Shown here one piece after another: positions 14,890-22,853 of a stretch of 26,566 bases of DNA (the stretch's first letter is position 1; every line of letters starts with the position of its first letter). Source of the DNA: Sulfurimonas sp. (GTDB lineage: Bacteria; Campylobacterota; Campylobacteria; Campylobacterales; Sulfurimonadaceae); NCBI GenBank assembly GCA_027056465.1, contig JALUKS010000118.1:1-26566 (forward strand), read 5' to 3'. Position numbers and translations under genes: made by a program. A model generated the notes under the pieces. It was not told where the DNA came from. It ran no database searches and saw only the letters and a list, made by a program, of their open reading frames with translations.

Positions 14890-16089
14890 CTAGTGTAAAT
14901 CAGCGTTTAGTTTAATCTCTCTAGTTGAACGAGAAGCTGTTACTTCACCAGTCATAGAGTTTTGTCTATAGTGAACACCATAGAAACCTGCAAGTTGTTT
15001 CCCTTTAAAGATTTCGCCTTCCATGTTCATGTTAGTATTTACATCCATTAGTTTTTTAAGCTCTTTTGGATAGATAGCTATTTTTGTACCCTCTAAGATT
15101 GCTACACCAGCATCGATGATACAACCATCTCCAAGAGGGATTCCACATACAGAGTTTGCACCTAAAAGGCAGTTTTTACCGACTGAGATAGGATTACCAT
15201 CCGTTCCACTGAGAACTCCAAGAATAGAAGCACCACCACCAACATCACTCCCATCACCAACAATAGCAGATGAAGAGATACGACCCTCAACCATAACAGA
15301 ACCAGTAGTTCCTGCATTGAAGTTAATGTATGAAGCACCAGGCATTACAGTCGTTCCACCTGCTAGTTGCGCCCCAAAACGTACTTTTGAAGTATCTAAA
15401 ATACGAGTATTATCAGCTGGAATGATATGTTGTAAAAGACGTGGGAACTTATCTACGAAGTCTATATGTGGGTATTCGTTAGCAAGTTTAAGCTCAATCT
15501 CAAACTCTCTTAGGTACTCAAGCTCGATGGGCTGACCAGCTGACCATGCAACATTTGGAAGAGTTCCAAAAGCACCATTTAAGTTTATTTCACGAAGTCC
15601 AACTTTTGCTTGTGAAATTGCATAAAGTTTTAGGTATGTTGCTTCAACACTCTCTAGTGCTGCATCATCAAAAATAAATGTGACCTTGAACTCACCCTCT
15701 AAAGAACCACTACTCATAATCTGGGCATAAAGTGCAGAGACTACTTGAATATTCTTATGTGCATCACCATGAGCTTCATCAGAATAAGGAGTAAACGCAG
15801 ATAAACAAGCTCTTAAGAACTCAGCATTGATGTTACATACAACTTCTGATTTAGCGAAGTCAACCTTTACACCTTGCTCCTCTAAAGCACGAACAAAGAT
15901 AGCAGCACTACCAAAGTTCTCATCCCAGTTGATAAGTGGATATGTTGCTTGAAGTGATTTTTCTACATTTAACTGACCTAAGTCTACTCTTGCAATACCA
16001 AATGCTAATGGATCTCTATAACCTGGTGTTGTTGTCTTTATATCTTCGATAAGTGCTTTAAAAGCATCAGCTGTTTCTATTATTTGCAT
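14890..16089 (-). CDS. dapD: Tetrahydrodipicolinate N-succinyltransferase
   Basis: 399 residues when started at the ATG at 16089 (MQIIETADAFKALIEDIKTT), the normal length of the Campylobacterota DapD type. A further upstream start at 16194 would add about 35 residues of unlikely sequence across the divergent promoter region. It transfers succinyl from succinyl-CoA to tetrahydrodipicolinate in lysine and peptidoglycan synthesis. The C-terminal half shows the left-handed beta-helix hexapeptide repeats (for example FGAQLAGGTTVMPGASYINF, GGASILGVLSGTDGNPISVG, LLGANSVCGIPLGDGCIIDA). dapA, encoding the pathway's earlier enzyme, is about 4.5 kb away in another operon. Confidence 0.95.
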   Translation of the reverse strand: MQIIETADAFKALIEDIKTTTPGYRDPLAFGIARVDLGQLNVEKSLQATYPLINWDENFGSAAIFVRALEEQGVKVDFAKSEVVCNINAEFLRACLSAFTPYSDEAHGDAHKNIQVVSALYAQIMSSGSLEGEFKVTFIFDDAALESVEATYLKLYAISQAKVGLREINLNGAFGTLPNVAWSAGQPIELEYLREFEIELKLANEYPHIDFVDKFPRLLQHIIPADNTRILDTSKVRFGAQLAGGTTVMPGASYINFNAGTTGSVMVEGRISSSAIVGDGSDVGGGASILGVLSGTDGNPISVGKNCLLGANSVCGIPLGDGCIIDAGVAILEGTKIAIYPKELKKLMDVNTNMNMEGEIFKGKQLAGFYGVHYRQNSMTGEVTASRSTREIKLNADLH

Positions 16090-16119
16090 TATTTCTCGCT
16101 TAATTAATTTAGTGGCGAA

Positions 16120-16125
16120 ATTATA
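16120..16125 (-). promoter_or_regulatory. -10 box of dapD
   Basis: Minus strand AGTGTATAAT, about 30 nt before the dapD start; no clear -35. It shares a 97-bp divergent gap with the ankyrin gene. Confidence 0.4.
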
Positions 16126-16167
16126 CACTTTAAATGCTAATATAAATTTATATATACTGCTAAGAAT

Positions 16168-16173
16168 TATAAT
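16168..16173 (+). promoter_or_regulatory. -10 box of the ankyrin gene
   Basis: GAATTATAATTAAAGAG lies immediately before the ankyrin-protein start, giving a TATAAT about 13 nt from the ATG and hence a very short leader. The assignment is tentative. Confidence 0.35.
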
Positions 16174-16186
16174 TAAAGAGTACCTA

Positions 16187-16690
16187 ATGAACAAATGGCT
16201 TGAACTTTTACGAAACGATGACTACATGGGTATAAAAAAGTACCTCAAAAATGGTGGTGACCTTGAAGAGACAAATGAGACTGGTGAGTCAGTTTTAGCT
16301 TGTGCGATGCGAGAGGGATGCGATTTTGATACTGTAATGCTACTTGTCGAAAGTGGTGCAGAGATAAAAGAGTTCGATGATGAGGGTGTGAGTGTTCTTG
16401 ATATGGCTATCACTTATGATAACCTTGAAATGGTACAGTACCTGATAGAGCAGGGTATAGATATAAACACAACAACTAGAAGAAGTGGTTTTACTGCACT
16501 TATGGCAGCTTCGTGTTATGGTCGAACTGAGATTACTAAGTTGTTGTTAGAGTCTGGAGTAAATCAGGATGCTTTAGACTCTAAAGGCTTTAGAGCTGTA
16601 GACTTTGCTCGTAAAATGAATAAAAAATCTGTTTTAGCTCTTTTAAATTTTAAGGAAGAAGATCCCCAAAATAGAGCTTATGCAAGGTAA
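16187..16690 (+). CDS. Ankyrin-repeat protein
   Basis: 167 residues from the ATG at 16187 (preceded by AAAGAG). At least four ankyrin repeats of about 33 residues can be counted: YMGIKKYLKNGGDLEETNET, DTVMLLVESGAEIKEFDDEG, NLEMVQYLIEQGIDINTTTR and TEITKLLLESGVNQDALDSK, each with the usual helix-loop pattern. Such proteins mediate protein contacts; no signal peptide is seen, so it is probably cytoplasmic. It is divergent from dapD and converges on the RHH gene after 8 bp. A start at 16112 would give an unlikely N-terminal extension lying in the promoter region. Confidence 0.88.
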   Translation: MNKWLELLRNDDYMGIKKYLKNGGDLEETNETGESVLACAMREGCDFDTVMLLVESGAEIKEFDDEGVSVLDMAITYDNLEMVQYLIEQGIDINTTTRRSGFTALMAASCYGRTEITKLLLESGVNQDALDSKGFRAVDFARKMNKKSVLALLNFKEEDPQNRAYAR

Positions 16691-16698
16691 AATTTTCT

Positions 16699-16908
16699 TT
16701 ACTCAAAAAATTTACCTTGATTAGCATTATCCAAAGGTTTGCGTTTTTCTTTTGCTAACCACTCTTGTAAAAGAGACTCTACTACTTTAGAGAGACTCAT
16801 CTTGTATCTTTCTCTAGCATACTTCATCGAACCATCCCAAGTTTTTCTATCTATTATTAAACTTCGTGTTACTTCATCTTTTGGTTTCAAAACTCTCCTT
16901 TTCGGCAC
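16699..16908 (-). CDS. Ribbon-helix-helix-like DNA-binding protein
   Basis: 69 residues from a GTG at 16908, with AAAGG five bases upstream, inside the gap after the CinA-like gene. The pattern is that of a ribbon-helix-helix fold: a basic N-terminus (PKRRVLKPK), a beta strand (VTRSLIIDRKTWDG), a first helix (SMKYARERY), a turn with KMSLSKV, and a second helix (VVESLLQEWLAKEKRKP). Proteins of this kind are small transcription regulators or antitoxins; no toxin gene is nearby. It is 10 bp behind the CinA-like gene, so probably in the same transcript. Confidence 0.7.
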   Translation of the reverse strand: MPKRRVLKPKDEVTRSLIIDRKTWDGSMKYARERYKMSLSKVVESLLQEWLAKEKRKPLDNANQGKFFE

Positions 16909-16918
16909 TTTTACCTTT

Positions 16919-17650
16919 TTACATTAGCTTATAGTATATATTTTTCTCATCTAAATCTTTCTTGAAGAGTAGAAAATATTTTTCTATCTCTTCTATATCA
17001 CGACCAGAGAGAGAAAGCTCTACATGAGGTTTTCCCTCTACAAAGAGAGGCAGACATGAGAGCTCAACAGTAGAGGGAAGCTCTTGCATACGAGTGATAA
17101 GTTGCTCTTCACTTGTGTGGGCATAGAGTGTGAGTCTATACTTCTGAACAATCTCTCCAAACTCTTTTTTTATAATATCTGCGACCATAGGATGACTCAT
17201 AGAAGGAAAACCTGGGGTAAAGAAGTAACGCTTTTCTAAAGAGAAGCCTGACATATTGTTTATAGGATTGTATATCAGCTCTGCTTCTGGAGGAATATCT
17301 GCCATATAAATACGATGAGGATAAGCTTTTTCGCCAAATCTCTCAATAATATCTGCTAAAAACTTTGGATGTGTTTCTACTTTTGCATCTCTAAAAACCT
17401 CAGCGGCTATCTCTCGTGTAAGGTCATCAGGAGTTGAACCTATCCCACCAAAAGAGAACATTACAGCATCTTTATCCTCTTGTATCATTCTGTATGTCCT
17501 CTTCATAAGCTCACTATCATCTTTGATGATAAAACTTGCAAAGAGTTCATGACCATACTTTGCTAATTCTTTTTGAAGAAACTCAAAGTGAGCATCCTTA
17601 CGTCTGGCATTTAATATTTCTGTTCCAATTATTACTGCATAAAAATTCAT
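16919..17650 (-). CDS. CinA-like MoCF-binding domain protein
   Basis: 243 residues. The N-terminal domain (about 1-165) is of the molybdopterin-binding (MoaB/MogA) fold as in CinA: YAVIIGTEILNARRKDAHFE, and the motif SFGGIGSTPDDLTREIAAEV matching the GGxGxTxDD loop. The rest (about 166-243) is shorter than in full CinA; there is no PncC nicotinamide-deamidase domain. Related single-domain proteins (competence/damage-inducible protein A) occur across Campylobacterota. The exact substrate is unknown; ADP-ribose pyrophosphatase activity has been proposed for CinA family members. The RHH gene follows 10 bp downstream. Confidence 0.85.
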   Translation of the reverse strand: MNFYAVIIGTEILNARRKDAHFEFLQKELAKYGHELFASFIIKDDSELMKRTYRMIQEDKDAVMFSFGGIGSTPDDLTREIAAEVFRDAKVETHPKFLADIIERFGEKAYPHRIYMADIPPEAELIYNPINNMSGFSLEKRYFFTPGFPSMSHPMVADIIKKEFGEIVQKYRLTLYAHTSEEQLITRMQELPSTVELSCLPLFVEGKPHVELSLSGRDIEEIEKYFLLFKKDLDEKNIYYKLM

Positions 17651-17839
17651 AAGTTAATTATAGATTTTTTTAGAAAATAGAAGGATAATAATTAGTCAGT
17701 CCTGAAAAATTCATTTCTCATTTTAAGTATCTGTAGAAATATGAGTATTTACAGCTACAAGGGATTTATATATTATTTAATCTAATTGTATCAAATGCTG
17801 GCTGACAATAGGAGTATTTATCAATGCACCTTGTAGAGA
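17651..17839. other. Non-coding AT-rich stretch before the Fic remnant
   Basis: No open frame of useful length is found on either strand, and no convincing promoter or RNA structure. A frame from about 17741 reads MSIYSYKGFIYYLI before a stop, which might be the eroded N-terminus of the neighbouring Fic-like pseudogene, but the similarity is too short to rely on. Confidence 0.5.
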
Positions 17840-18158
17840 TTTAAAATAGAAATTGAGTGAAGATAGTTTTACTCAAAGCTAGTTAAAAGCATTAGAAAGT
17901 GAAGCAATTAGTACTTCTGCGATAGAGGGCGAGATATTAAATCGTTATTGAAGTGCTAATTTATGCAAATACAAACTATGAAAAGGTTAGTGGTTTTTAG
18001 AGAGACTCTATTCTGCACTTATGGATACGAAAAATAAGTAAAGATACATTACTGAAAAAACAAAGTTTTGGGATAAGCATAAAGAGAATAATCTCAATGC
18101 TAGACAAACAAAAGTTTTAAATAAGATTTTAGATATAGAGTTAGGCTTTAGAAAGGTA
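17840..18158 (+). pseudogene. Fic-family (DUF4172-type) gene remnant
   Basis: One reading frame (codons starting at multiples of 3) shows two Fic-family blocks broken by stops. First block: SFTQS-stop-LKALESEAISTSAIEGEILN around 17865-17942, which matches the conserved N-terminal stretch with the (T/S)SAIEGE inhibitory-type motif; the internal TAG (17880) looks like a former CAG (Gln). Second block from 17991: WFLERLYSALMDTKNK, a TAA at 18039, then FWDKHKENNLNARQTKVLNK to about 18130, typical of the segment after the Fic core (F-W-x-LNxRQxKVLNxLLD). The catalytic HPFxxGNGR region between them is missing, replaced by about 40 bp containing several stops. The tail after ILD is cut off next to the rseP stop. 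Fic proteins AMPylate or otherwise modify protein targets. The gene is dead. Confidence 0.7.
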
Positions 18159-18160
18159 GT

Positions 18161-19213
18161 CTAGCCTACCAATCTATTAATATCATTAAAGAGTCCAAGC
18201 CCCATAAGTCCAAAGAGGATAACCCATCCTGCAATGGTGAGTTTCATCACAACTGCTTCATTGACAACACGGCGAGTGATAAGCTCGTAGAGGTTGAACA
18301 TAATATGCCCACCATCAAGTGCAGGGATAGGCAGAAGATTTAAAACGCCAAGGTTTACAGAGATAAGTGCTGCGAAAAAGAGAACACTCATCCACCCTTG
18401 CTCACTCGCATCGGAAGTGATTTTGACTATACTTATAACCCCTCCAAGCTCTTTTGCAGGAACATCCCCTACCACAAGTTTCTCAAGACCTGTAAATATC
18501 ATACTACTTGCAAAAACTGTTTTCTCCCAAGCATACGAAAAAGTAGAGCTAACATCTAGTTTAAGTGGGTGTGTGACACCTGCTGCGGCTATACCTATCA
18601 TCCTTTTCTCTACTGTTTCACCGAACATATTTTTTGTTTGGGAAAGTTTAGGGCGTAATATTTTACTCTCTAAATTGCCATTGCGAAGTATGGTAAAATG
18701 AAGATCACCTTTCGCCTTAACGATGTACTTTGCCATCTCTTGCCAAGTAGCTACTTTTATCTCATTTATAGAAACAATAGTATCGTTAGTATCAAGACCT
18801 GCCATCTCTGCAGGGGAGTCTTTGAGAACGCCACCGATAACAGGGGAGAGGATAGGGGGATTGCCAAGTGCGATGGCTAAGTAGAGTACAAACGCGATAA
18901 GAAAGTTAAACGCAGGACCTGCAAGAAGAATAAATATCTTCTCAATAGGTGTTTTTGTTGTATAGCTATCGGGGTCATTACTTCTCGTTGTTGGGTCAGA
19001 ATCATCCTGCCCTTTCATACGAACATAACCACCAAGAGGGATGGCTGAGATACTCCACTCAGTGTTGAATTTTCTAAAAGTAAAAAGTCTTTTACCAAAT
19101 CCAATGCTAAAAACCTCTACATAAACACCCATAAGTCTAGCAGCAAGATAATGCCCTAGCTCATGAAAAAAGATTAGTCCACTAAGAACTAAGAGAGATA
19201 TAAATATACCCAT
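18161..19213 (-). CDS. rseP: Site-2 intramembrane protease RseP
   Basis: 350 residues, an M50 zinc protease. The N-terminal membrane helix carries the active-site motif HExxH (H17-E18-H21 in FFHELGHYLAAR). A PDZ domain follows (about 120-205: VIGGVLKDSPAEMAGLDTND), and the C-terminal helices hold the LDG motif (LLPIPALDGGHIMFN). It cleaves membrane-anchored substrates such as anti-sigma factors or signal peptides within the inner membrane. Last gene of the operon: it overlaps pgsA by 1 bp (TAATG) with GGATG upstream. Its end abuts the Fic pseudogene. Confidence 0.96.
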   Translation of the reverse strand: MGIFISLLVLSGLIFFHELGHYLAARLMGVYVEVFSIGFGKRLFTFRKFNTEWSISAIPLGGYVRMKGQDDSDPTTRSNDPDSYTTKTPIEKIFILLAGPAFNFLIAFVLYLAIALGNPPILSPVIGGVLKDSPAEMAGLDTNDTIVSINEIKVATWQEMAKYIVKAKGDLHFTILRNGNLESKILRPKLSQTKNMFGETVEKRMIGIAAAGVTHPLKLDVSSTFSYAWEKTVFASSMIFTGLEKLVVGDVPAKELGGVISIVKITSDASEQGWMSVLFFAALISVNLGVLNLLPIPALDGGHIMFNLYELITRRVVNEAVVMKLTIAGWVILFGLMGLGLFNDINRLVG

Positions 19214-19764
19214 TACATTTCATCCTTTAAAAGAGCCTTTCTAAAGCCCCACAAATACTCTGCACCAGAGTAAACTGTTAGCACAACTGCCAACCATAAC
19301 AGAGCATCACCATAAGACCAGTGCATCAGTAAAAAACCTATAGCTATCATTTGAAAAACAGTTTTAACTTTTCCTGCCATAGAAGCCTTGATATCAAGAC
19401 CCTCAGCAACAGCAACAGTACGAATCCCAGTGATAAAAAGCTCACGAATGATGATGATATAGATAGCCCAAGCAGAGGCATCACCCGTAACCATCAATCC
19501 TAAAAATGCAGCGATAGTTATCATCTTGTCTGCAAGTGGGTCGATGATAGCCCCAAGGAGTGTCTGCTGATTCCACTCGCGTGCGATGAAACCATCGAAA
19601 AAGTCAGTTGCTGAAGCTATGATAAAAACCACAGAAGCAAAGTAGTAGTTCCAAGTGATGTCAAAACCACTCTCAACAAAGAGAGCCTTGTTGAGAATAA
19701 TCCAAAAAAGAAGGGGTGCTAAAAGTATGCGCAGAAGCGCTAGAGCATTTGGTAGGTTTAGCAA
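19213..19764 (-). CDS. pgsA: CDP-diacylglycerol-glycerol-3-phosphate 3-phosphatidyltransferase
   Basis: 183 residues, an integral membrane enzyme making phosphatidylglycerol phosphate from CDP-diacylglycerol. The CDP-alcohol phosphotransferase signature DxxDGxxAR-G-DxxxD is complete (D54, D57, G58, A61, R62, G71, D75, D79). Multiple hydrophobic segments are visible. The start is taken as the TTG at 19764, giving MLNLPNALALLRILLAPLLF, which is the usual N-terminus; no ribosome binding site is evident, so coupling to the upstream reductase gene (5 bp away) is likely. Confidence 0.94.
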   Translation of the reverse strand: MLNLPNALALLRILLAPLLFWIILNKALFVESGFDITWNYYFASVVFIIASATDFFDGFIAREWNQQTLLGAIIDPLADKMITIAAFLGLMVTGDASAWAIYIIIIRELFITGIRTVAVAEGLDIKASMAGKVKTVFQMIAIGFLLMHWSYGDALLWLAVVLTVYSGAEYLWGFRKALLKDEM

Positions 19765-19769
19765 AATAT

Positions 19770-20546
19770 TTACTGAAAAGAAGTTGCACCATCAACAACT
19801 ATCACTTGACCTGTAAGCCATGAAGCTGCGTCAGAACATAGGAATGCACATGCACCAGTTAAGTCAGTTGCATCACCCATACGAGAGAGTGGAGAGCGTT
19901 TTACAACTTCTGCTTTTACCTCTTCGTAGTTAGGGAAAGCTTTGAGTGCATCGGTGTCGATTGGACCACCAGATACTGCGTTTACTCTGATACCTTTTTC
20001 ACCAAGCTCAGCTGCTGCATACTTGACCATAGTCTCTACTGCGGCTTTATTAGTTCCGTGACCTGCATAGTTTGGAGTATATACAAGGTTACCCGTTGAA
20101 CTCATAGAGATGATAGAGCCACCACCAGTTTTCTCCATTCTCTTAGTTGCTTCTTGCGCACCTACTACAAATGCTTCAACAGTTGCAGTGTAGATATTAC
20201 CAAGACCTTTTGGTTTTAGACGCATAAATGGAGCAAATCCACCAACAACAGCACGACCAGAGATGATAGCGTTTGAGATAAAGAAGTCGAGTCTATCGAA
20301 GTCTTCATCAAACTCTTTATAGACATCTTTGTATGTTAAAGGCTCTAAGATATTTAGTTTGTAAGCACGAGATTTTACACCGTAGTTAGCTTCTAAGTCA
20401 GCTACAATTTCGTTAGCAGTATCTGCAGATGAAGCATAAGTAAACGCCACATCACAACCTTTTGAAGCGAACTCATAGACTATTGCCTTACCGATACCAC
20501 GAGTACCACCACTTATAAATAAAACTTTACCTCTGAAATCTTGCAT
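19770..20546 (-). CDS. FabL-like enoyl-ACP reductase (SDR family)
   Basis: 258 residues. The Rossmann motif SGGTRGIGKAI (12-22) marks an NAD(P)H short-chain dehydrogenase. The active-site tyrosine and lysine have the Y-x6-K spacing (Y160, K167) found in enoyl-ACP reductases, not the Y-x3-K of ordinary SDRs. The stretch RVNAVSGGPIDTDALKAFPN matches Bacillus FabL closely by memory. The likely reaction is reduction of trans-2-enoyl-ACP, the last step of fatty acid elongation. It could also be a different SDR; only substrate tests decide. AAAGGA lies 7 bases before the ATG. It is 1 bp behind dapA, as in the C. jejuni dapA-reductase pair. Confidence 0.8.
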   Translation of the reverse strand: MQDFRGKVLFISGGTRGIGKAIVYEFASKGCDVAFTYASSADTANEIVADLEANYGVKSRAYKLNILEPLTYKDVYKEFDEDFDRLDFFISNAIISGRAVVGGFAPFMRLKPKGLGNIYTATVEAFVVGAQEATKRMEKTGGGSIISMSSTGNLVYTPNYAGHGTNKAAVETMVKYAAAELGEKGIRVNAVSGGPIDTDALKAFPNYEEVKAEVVKRSPLSRMGDATDLTGACAFLCSDAASWLTGQVIVVDGATSFQ

Positions 20547-20547
20547 A

Positions 20548-21441
20548 CTATAGTCCTTTAATGTCGTAATCTTTCATTACTTCTTCTATTTTTTTCATAT
20601 TTGCAACACTTGGTGCAACTAGAGGAAGTCTATATTCGAGAGTCTCTGTAAGTCCAGCGATATACATAGCTGCTTTTACAGGAATAGGGTTTGCTTCACA
20701 AAACATTACCGAGTTGATAGGGTAGAGTCTGTTGTTAATAGCTTTTGCCCCTGCAAAGTCACCTGATAATGCGAGGCGAACAAGTTCTGACTTCATATCT
20801 GGGAGGAGGTTAGATGTCACAGAAGTGATTCCTGCTCCACCATTTGCGAGAATAGGGTAGTCGATAGCATCATCACCAGAAAATACTTTCAAATCAGGTC
20901 TGCGAGATAAAAGCTCAACTGTACGCTCTAAACTTCCAGTCGCTTCCTTAACACCATAGATATTTTTCACATCATCAAAAAGACGAATAGTTGTATCAGC
21001 AGAGATGTCAACGCCAGTACGCCCTGGGACATTGTAAAGCATAAATGGAAGTTCACTTACAGCTTCAGCAATAGCCTTGTAGTGTTGGTAAAGACCCTCT
21101 TGTGAAGGCTTATTGTAGTAAGGGCTTACAGAAAATACTGCATCAACACCAGCACGTTGTGCATGTTTTGCTATCTCTATAGCTTCAGCAGTTGCGTTTG
21201 AACCAGCACCCGCAAGAACTTTAGTGTGAGTACCTTTACAAACTTCTACAGCGATTTCAATACAGCGTTTATGCTCATCATGAGTAAGAGTAGCACTCTC
21301 CCCAGTCGTTCCAACAGGGCAGATAGCATCCATACCGTTGTTAATCTGTCTTGTGATAAGAGCAGCGTAAGTCTGCTCATCTAGTTTACCATTTTTAAAT
21401 GGTGTGATAAGTGCGGTTGAAGAACCAGTTACTATATTCAT
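20548..21441 (-). CDS. dapA: 4-hydroxy-tetrahydrodipicolinate synthase
   Basis: 297 residues, normal DapA length. It condenses pyruvate with aspartate semialdehyde, the first step specific to lysine/diaminopimelate. The Schiff-base lysine K165 lies in YGVKEATGS, the catalytic tyrosine Y136 in MLYNVPGRTG, and T46/T47 in CPVGTTGESATL. AAGGGC precedes the ATG. It lies between the M16 peptidase and the FabL-like gene, an order also known from C. jejuni. Confidence 0.98.
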   Translation of the reverse strand: MNIVTGSSTALITPFKNGKLDEQTYAALITRQINNGMDAICPVGTTGESATLTHDEHKRCIEIAVEVCKGTHTKVLAGAGSNATAEAIEIAKHAQRAGVDAVFSVSPYYNKPSQEGLYQHYKAIAEAVSELPFMLYNVPGRTGVDISADTTIRLFDDVKNIYGVKEATGSLERTVELLSRRPDLKVFSGDDAIDYPILANGGAGITSVTSNLLPDMKSELVRLALSGDFAGAKAINNRLYPINSVMFCEANPIPVKAAMYIAGLTETLEYRLPLVAPSVANMKKIEEVMKDYDIKGL

Positions 21442-21485
21442 CGAGAAGCCCTTGTTAATTTAATATCGGAATTATATCTAAAAAG

Positions 21486-22853
21486 CTATTTTTTTAGAAT
21501 AACAGTCGTTGATTTGTCGAAGTTAAAATACTTTTTCGCTGCATCTTGTACTTTTTTTGCAGTTACTTTTTCGACATCTTCTTCGTAAGTCATGAGTGGT
21601 GATATATCTCCACGAGCGAGATATGAGCCATAGAGATTTGCAACGGATGTTGAGCTTTCAAGAGAATATATGAAGTCCGATTTTGTATTTGTTTTTACTT
21701 TTTCTAGCTCTGCTTTTGTGACTTTTGTCTCTTTCATAAGATTTATCTGAGCGACAAGCTCTTTTTCTACATCTTCAGCTTTTACATTTGGGTTACACGT
21801 CGCCATAAAGATGAAAAGCCCTGGGTCTTTATTTTCCATATTGTAAGCATAGACACTATTTACTAGACGTTTTTTATCTACTAAATCTTTATAGAGTCGT
21901 GAGCTTTTTCCAGAGAAGAGTATCTCGCTAATGACACTAAGAGTGACTTGGTCTTTGTCTTTGAAGTCGGGAATATGAAATGCAATAGCGACCATTTCTA
22001 CTTCGCTATCTTTATGTATCATTATTCGTTTTGCTCCATCTTGTGTAGGCTCAACAAACTTTACTTTTGGAATTTTTCCATGGTTTTTTATGCTACCAAA
22101 TGCTTTTTTGGCACGTTTAAAAACTTCTTTAGGATCAACATCCCCAGTTACCATTAAGATGGCATTGTTTGGTTGATAGTATGTTTTGTGAAAATCTCTT
22201 ATGTCATCAATAGTCCAAGTTCTGATGTCATTCATGAAGCCTATCGGAGTCCAGTGGTATGGGTGGTAGAGATAGGCATTGTTAAAGAGTCTAAAGTAGA
22301 GGTAACCTAGTGGAGAGTTGTCTGTTCTCCAGCGTCTCTCTTCTGTCACTACATCGCGTTCAGGTTGGAACTCTTTATCTTTGAGGTTGAGATTTTGCAT
22401 AAGTTCTGCAAAGAGATTTACCGATGTTTTAAGGTTGTCACTGCTTGACTTGATGTAGTAGTGTGTGTAGTCGAAACTTGTACTTGCATTGTTCACACCA
22501 CCGACACTTTTGACCTCTTTGTCAAACTCTCCTGCTTTAAGGTTTTTGCTACTTTTGAAGTTCATATGCTCTAGCATGTGAGCGATTCCAGTTTTTCCCA
22601 TAACTTCGTTACGACTTCCTACTTTGTAGAAAATATCTGTACTGATGACATTTGAGTCGTTATGAAGTGGAATAACTACGATTTGGAGGCCGTTTTTAAG
22701 AGTTTTTGTCTCATAACTAGGAAGTGGTGTTGGCATAATTATCTCGCTTTTTGTTGTTTTGTTGGTCTGTTTTGCATGAGTTTTGTACTCGACAAAGTTT
22801 TGTGATGCGAGCAGAAGAGATGCTCCGAGTGTTAATGTTGCTAAAATTTTCAT
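21486..22853 (-). CDS. M16 zinc peptidase (periplasmic)
   Basis: 455 residues. The N-terminus (MKILATLTLGASLLLASQ) is a signal peptide for export. The inverted zinc motif HxxEH is present (H92, E95, H96 in GIAHMLEHMNFKS), and the third ligand is in VVTEERRWRTDN about 75 residues later, so this subunit should be catalytic. M16 enzymes of this kind degrade or process peptides; the target is unknown. The active site is intact and the domain pair (about 45-230 and 235-455) is complete. It starts right at the pyrD stop. In C. jejuni the matching gene (Cj0805) occupies the same place. Confidence 0.93.
   Translation of the reverse strand: MKILATLTLGASLLLASQNFVEYKTHAKQTNKTTKSEIIMPTPLPSYETKTLKNGLQIVVIPLHNDSNVISTDIFYKVGSRNEVMGKTGIAHMLEHMNFKSSKNLKAGEFDKEVKSVGGVNNASTSFDYTHYYIKSSSDNLKTSVNLFAELMQNLNLKDKEFQPERDVVTEERRWRTDNSPLGYLYFRLFNNAYLYHPYHWTPIGFMNDIRTWTIDDIRDFHKTYYQPNNAILMVTGDVDPKEVFKRAKKAFGSIKNHGKIPKVKFVEPTQDGAKRIMIHKDSEVEMVAIAFHIPDFKDKDQVTLSVISEILFSGKSSRLYKDLVDKKRLVNSVYAYNMENKDPGLFIFMATCNPNVKAEDVEKELVAQINLMKETKVTKAELEKVKTNTKSDFIYSLESSTSVANLYGSYLARGDISPLMTYEEDVEKVTAKKVQDAAKKYFNFDKSTTVILKK

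Noticed and set aside
14821..14890. Sigma-28 promoter before the short rod-like gene
   Set aside because: Only a partial match (TAAA then CG) to the sigma-28 consensus; a TATAAT box fits better.
15116..15535. Open frame of 139 codons opposite dapD
   Set aside because: Antisense of hexapeptide repeats, no start signals, and dapD itself is certain.
16112..16194. Longer starts for dapD (to 16194) and for the ankyrin protein (from 16112)
   Set aside because: They overlap each other, cross both -10 boxes and add sequence unlike the families; the shorter starts give expected lengths.
17651..18160. Small RNA or riboswitch in the long gap
   Set aside because: Most of it is explained by a Fic-family remnant in one frame; the rest has no stable GC-rich structure or recognisable promoter-terminator pair.
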